From positions 124,001 to 188,000 of the forward strand of contig MEOG01000069.1 in NCBI GenBank assembly GCA_001769125.1: a stretch of 64,000 nt of DNA. The letters are read 5' to 3'. The notes beneath the pieces were generated by a model, which had not been told where the DNA came from, searched no databases, and saw only the letters and a list, made by a program, of their open reading frames with translations. The DNA comes from Bacteroidetes bacterium GWF2_35_48 (GTDB lineage: Bacteria; Bacteroidota; Bacteroidia; Bacteroidales; GWF2-35-48). The position numbers were made by a program, and so were the translations under genes. This document shows, piece by piece, positions 60,877-64,000 of the stretch; within the stretch, counting starts at the first letter, position 1; every line of letters begins with the position of its first letter.

Positions 60877-61991
60877 TAATTCAGATTTTTGAAAATTCTC
60901 GACCAGCGAATACTACTTAGTCCGGATTTATTTAAATCAATAGAAAACCATACGAATGAAGCAGAGCCGATAATGTGGTCTTCGGGCAAAAATCCCCAAT
61001 AGCGCGAATCTCGGGCTTCATCTCGATTATCATCAATTACAAAATAATAATTTTGTTTAAATGTATAACGATCTGTTTCTGCATCATTGATAAATATTTT
61101 GTTGTTTTCAATTTCTAATTTATTGTTTTCATAAGTTTCAATAATTTTTCTATAAAGAGGTATGTTTTGCAATGTAATTTTAACAGTAGTTTCTTTTTTA
61201 GGAATAGCAAGAGGTCCGAAATAATCAGCGTTCCAGTTATATTTGTTATTGGAAGGAAAAAATAAATGAGAGAGTATTTCTTTCTCCAGTCGCATAAGCC
61301 TTACATCATGCACAATGTTTGTGTCTTCTAATAGCTTATCAGATTGAGCCGGAGTGATATTTATATCATAAACTCTTTCAGAAATATTGAATGTATTAGA
61401 TATCCCATATTTTTCAAGAAAATTTTTGTCAGGAATTTTTCTATCTTTTGTAACGAATCTGTATCGAAATACAACTGTATTACTATCATCCTGATGTATC
61501 TGATTATTAATAAATATTTTTTTATCAAAAATTTGCAGGGTGTCTCCTGGCAATGCAATACATCGTTTTACAAGAGTGATTTTGCAATCAATGGGTTTAT
61601 CCTGTTCGAAAGGATTATTTACAACCAGAAGATCGTTTCGCCGAATATCGGAAAACCCGGGAAGTCTTAAATAGGGGATTTGTATCCAATCGAGGTAGGA
61701 TGGCGCATGTGTAAAGGGAATGGTAAGATCGGTAAACGGAATAGAAAGCGGAGTGATGGGAATTCTAACTCCATATTTTAATTTGTTTATGTATAAGTAA
61801 TCTCCTGCAAGAACTGTTTTTTCCATTCGGGAATCAGAAACAGTTAGGGCGCGTGTAATGAAAATCCTAACAAAAAGAAGTACTACTAAAGCTATTATTA
61901 TAGCCTTACTCCAGTCTTTAAAACTTCCTTTAAAAAAAGAAATTTTTTTGCTCGATTTTTTTATATTTTTTTTATTCTGGGGTTTTTTCAT
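60876..61991 (-). CDS. Signal peptidase I paralogue, probably inactive
   Basis: A 371-aa SPase I-like protein with one N-terminal helix (about 29-47). Motif B should be S-M with the catalytic Ser just before Met; here it is VSDSRMEKTVLAGDYL with Arg55 (codon CGA) at that position. Motif D, KRCIALPGD with the general-base Lys (near 142), is kept. The C-terminal motif, GDNxxxSxDSRxWG in active enzymes, reads DDNRDEARDSRYWG, so both the Gly and the conserved Ser are lost. The shared ends SSIRWSR show it derives from the intact copy upstream. I infer a pseudoenzyme, perhaps a partner or regulator. It forms an operon with the active copy and with WbqC. Confidence 0.85.
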   Translation of the reverse strand: MKKPQNKKNIKKSSKKISFFKGSFKDWSKAIIIALVVLLFVRIFITRALTVSDSRMEKTVLAGDYLYINKLKYGVRIPITPLSIPFTDLTIPFTHAPSYLDWIQIPYLRLPGFSDIRRNDLLVVNNPFEQDKPIDCKITLVKRCIALPGDTLQIFDKKIFINNQIHQDDSNTVVFRYRFVTKDRKIPDKNFLEKYGISNTFNISERVYDINITPAQSDKLLEDTNIVHDVRLMRLEKEILSHLFFPSNNKYNWNADYFGPLAIPKKETTVKITLQNIPLYRKIIETYENNKLEIENNKIFINDAETDRYTFKQNYYFVIDDNRDEARDSRYWGFLPEDHIIGSASFVWFSIDLNKSGLSSIRWSRIFKNLN

Positions 61992-62023
61992 GAAAAAAAT
62001 TCATTTATTTTCTCTTCATGCAA

Positions 62024-62114
62024 ACCTGTGAGCCTGCCTGACGGCCGTTAGGGATAACTAACCCGCAAACCTGTGAGAAGCCAGCACACCAACTTTCCCA
62101 CGAAACCTCACAGG
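62024..62114. repeat. CTCACAGGTTTGC-type intergenic repeat
   Basis: On the minus strand CTCACAGGTTTGC occurs twice (near 62078 and 62026), and CCTGTGAGG ends the region at 62104-62114. Between them lies GCGGGTTAGTTATCC and CTAACGGCCGTCAGG. The segment is GC-richer than its surroundings and looks like an inserted palindromic element between the two signal peptidase genes. Confidence 0.55.
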
Positions 62115-62133
62115 ATTGCTCTTTTTACAATTA

Positions 62134-63516
62134 TTATCTGTGAATGAATCTGAACATGCGACTCCAGCGAATGCTGCTAAAAAAGCTTTTGTTTTTATCT
62201 AAAGATAACCAGATAAATACTGCTTTTCCTACAATATGATCTTCGGGAACAAAACCCCAAAATCTTGAATCTGCTGACATGTGGCGGTTGTCTCCCATCA
62301 TCCAGTAATAATCAAGTTTAAAAGTATACGAATCAGTTTCTTTTCCATTGATGAATATTTTATTTCCTTCAATTTTCAAGTCATTGCCTTCGTATTGGTC
62401 AATAATTCTTTCATAGATTGGAAGATTTTCAATCGTAAGCTTTGCAGTTGCTCCTTTTTTAGGAATCCAGAGCGGTCCAAAATTATCAACATTCCAATGA
62501 TAAACGGGGCTATGTGGAAAAATATCGTTATCGTAATTTCCGGTAGGATTTTCAGCGCGTGTTATTCGTTTAACATTAGAAAAGCTTTTTATTGTTTTAA
62601 GATTGCTGTAGGTAAGCGGCATGCTGTATTTGTAATTGGAAAAGGACATCACGTCATCACGTGAAATATCAAGCTTTTCAAGCATTTTGGGGTTGATTTG
62701 CGATCCATCCGTTTCTACATAATAATTGAACTGCATTTTATCAAAAATTTCCTGACGTTTTCCGTTGATGTAAACCTGTCCGTGTATTATTTTCAGGCTG
62801 TCTCCGGGTATTGCCACGCATCGTTTTATATAATTTTCTCGTTTATCAACGGGTCGCACAACAATTTCTCCGAAAGGAAGTTCTCCCGTGTAAGGGTTTG
62901 GTGTTGTTACAGCCTGTCTGCCATAGGCTCGTACTAACTGATAATAGCTGACTTCCTGTTTTTTCTGGCAAACGGTATCTCCTTCTGGAAAATTAAACAC
63001 AACAATATCATCGTTTTTTATTTCAGATAAGCCTGCGAGTCTTTTGTACGGCCACTTTATCCATTCTAAATATGATTTTGTACTTTGTGTCAAAGGAAGC
63101 GTATGATGCGCGAAAGGAAAAGACAGCGGTGTGTTTGGAATTTTAGGACCGTAACTTGCTTTGCTCACGAAAAGATAATCGCCAATCAGTAAGGTTTTTT
63201 CCATTGAAGAAGTAGGAATAGTAAATGCCTCAATAAAAAACATTCGGATGAACGTTGCTGCAACAACAGCAAAAATTAATGCATCAATCCACTCAATGAG
63301 TTTGGGTTGTTTTTTTACATTTTTCTTTTTCCAGAAAGCCCAATGTACTTTTTTTGTAATGTGTAAATCAAAAATAATAGGACAACCAAAAAGCAGCCAG
63401 AAGTTTCCTACCCAAATAACCCAAAGAATGTAGACTGCGATTGCTATTCCGAATTTTACATATTTGTTCCTGAGGAACGATAGTTTTTCTTTAATTAGTG
63501 CAAGTATATTTTTCAT
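62134..63516 (-). CDS. lepB: Signal peptidase I
   Basis: The active leader peptidase that removes signal peptides from exported proteins at the inner membrane. Two helices at about 20-50 and a third at 80-98 precede motif B, FTIPTSSMEKTLLIGDYL, with catalytic Ser104. Motif C, GDTVCQKKQEV-like loop, is followed by motif D NYIKRCVAIPGDS with the catalytic Lys (near 230) and motif E MMGDNRHMSADSRFWGFVPEDHIVG. At 460 aa it is longer than in E. coli (324), as usual in Bacteroidota, through an insert of about 100 residues in the periplasmic part. It is the first gene of a set with the degenerate copy and WbqC. Confidence 0.95.
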   Translation of the reverse strand: MKNILALIKEKLSFLRNKYVKFGIAIAVYILWVIWVGNFWLLFGCPIIFDLHITKKVHWAFWKKKNVKKQPKLIEWIDALIFAVVAATFIRMFFIEAFTIPTSSMEKTLLIGDYLFVSKASYGPKIPNTPLSFPFAHHTLPLTQSTKSYLEWIKWPYKRLAGLSEIKNDDIVVFNFPEGDTVCQKKQEVSYYQLVRAYGRQAVTTPNPYTGELPFGEIVVRPVDKRENYIKRCVAIPGDSLKIIHGQVYINGKRQEIFDKMQFNYYVETDGSQINPKMLEKLDISRDDVMSFSNYKYSMPLTYSNLKTIKSFSNVKRITRAENPTGNYDNDIFPHSPVYHWNVDNFGPLWIPKKGATAKLTIENLPIYERIIDQYEGNDLKIEGNKIFINGKETDSYTFKLDYYWMMGDNRHMSADSRFWGFVPEDHIVGKAVFIWLSLDKNKSFFSSIRWSRMFRFIHR

Positions 63517-63649
63517 CTGCTAAAATTTCAAACAAAATTAAAACCAAAAAAAATTAAAAATATTGTTGAGGCGGCGAAGTTAAGGAAAAATATTGAAAAT
63601 GAAAGTCGTTGAAAGATTGGTTGATATTTGTTATGATTCTGCCGAGGAT

Positions 63650-63776
63650 GTTGCAGGTTATGGATGTTGCAAGTTGCAGGTTAATAGTTGTTGCAAGTTG
63701 TTTTTGCTGTAAGTTAATGGGTATTGCAGATTTTATTAATAAGCCACAACCTGCAACCTGCAACCTGCAACCTGAA
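63650..63776. repeat. GCAACCT-type inverted repeat, copy D
   Basis: GATGTTGCAGGTTATGGATGTTGCAAGTTGCAGG on the left mirrors four tandem GCAACCT units at 63750-63774. It is the clearest of the four members, with about 100 bases between arm centres. It lies between ispG and lepB. Confidence 0.75.
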
Positions 63777-63799
63777 GAATGACGAGTTTTGTTTCTGAA

Positions 63800-64000
63800 T
63801 TATGTTTTTTCAACCCAGTCTCCGTATGATTTAATAAGGGATATGAGTTCTTTCAAAGCAGCCTTTTCGGGAATATTTTTTTTAATGATTTGTTTTCCTT
63901 TGTACAAATGAATTTTATTTTCTCCGGCGCCAACATAGCCATAATGAGCATCAGCCATTTCACCGGGACCGTTCACTACACATCCCATTACGGCAATTTT
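63800..64000 (-). CDS. ispG: 4-hydroxy-3-methylbut-2-enyl diphosphate synthase, C-terminal end
   Basis: The visible 66 codons end the gene; the start lies beyond the right edge. [22 protein letters not shown] is the [4Fe-4S]-ligand and substrate block that defines IspG (GcpE). The final residues GDWVEKT precede the stop at 63802-63800. IspG makes HMBPP from the cyclic diphosphate formed by IspF, also in this window. Confidence 0.93.
   Translation of the reverse strand, partial: KIAVMGCVVNGPGEMADAHYGYVGAGENKIHLYKGKQIIKKNIPEKAALKELISLIKSYGDWVEKT

Noticed and set aside
63650-63776. CRISPR-like array of GCAACCT units
   Set aside because: Units are 7 bases, adjoining, with no unique spacers and no cas genes nearby.

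Overview
The window comes from an AT-rich, Gram-negative member of the Bacteroidota. Three things show this: a type IX secretion (T9SS) and gliding locus (gldJ, porP/sprF, porU, porV); proteins ending in a T9SS C-terminal sorting domain; and promoters of the Bacteroidota form TAnnTTTG rather than TATAAT. An lpxB gene and outer-membrane protein families fit a lipopolysaccharide-bearing cell. I cannot fix the genus from the sequence.

Layout. 1-700: the end of a lipoprotein gene, tRNA-Pro(GGG), a terminator. 690-3136: a structured leader or small RNA, prfC, and the decayed remains of a HelD-like helicase. 3137-11765: rho, a SemiSWEET transporter and a proline aminopeptidase on the minus strand; then pfkA, a SixA-type phosphatase, ppk1 and a lipid acyltransferase on the plus strand. 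11918-17374: dnaE, trxA, a DUF58 protein and a hypothetical gene. 17559-21550: a PKD-repeat T9SS cargo protein, aroB and two small envelope proteins. 21839-27283: a complete tripartite RND efflux operon (adaptor, pump, TolC). 27341-35320: the T9SS locus. 35582-40101: ispF, then a minus-strand operon surE / membrane protein / lpxB / SpoIID-like / aroQ. 40421-43586: a three-gene cassette (hydrolase lipoprotein, cysteine-rich membrane protein, SPASM radical SAM enzyme) whose last gene is frameshifted. 43658-50913: DUF1573 protein, RNA methyltransferase, AAA-ATPase/nuclease fusion, double FKBP lipoprotein, folA, thyA, NUDIX. 50925-54453: gatD and gatE, the archaeal-type Glu-tRNA(Gln) amidotransferase. 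54637-60015: two tandem paralogous surface proteins, a small exported protein and a vWA protein. 60217-64000: a WbqC protein, two adjacent signal peptidase I genes (one lacking the catalytic serine), and the end of ispG.

How the genes work together. PorU, PorV, PorP/SprF and GldJ belong to one secretion and motility machine; the PKD protein is a likely client, cleaved by PorU after its signal peptide is removed by signal peptidase I (also here). folA and thyA form the thymidylate cycle. ispF and ispG belong to the MEP isoprenoid pathway, aroB and aroQ to the shikimate pathway. lpxB, and perhaps the acyltransferase, serve lipid A synthesis.

The points most worth a second look are the GatDE pair in a bacterium, the signal peptidase paralogue with Ser-to-Arg at the active site, the radical SAM cassette with its frameshift, a 115-120 bp nested palindromic repeat found twice upstream of housekeeping genes, and the GC-richer structured segment before prfC. 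No CRISPR array, prophage or insertion sequence was seen.
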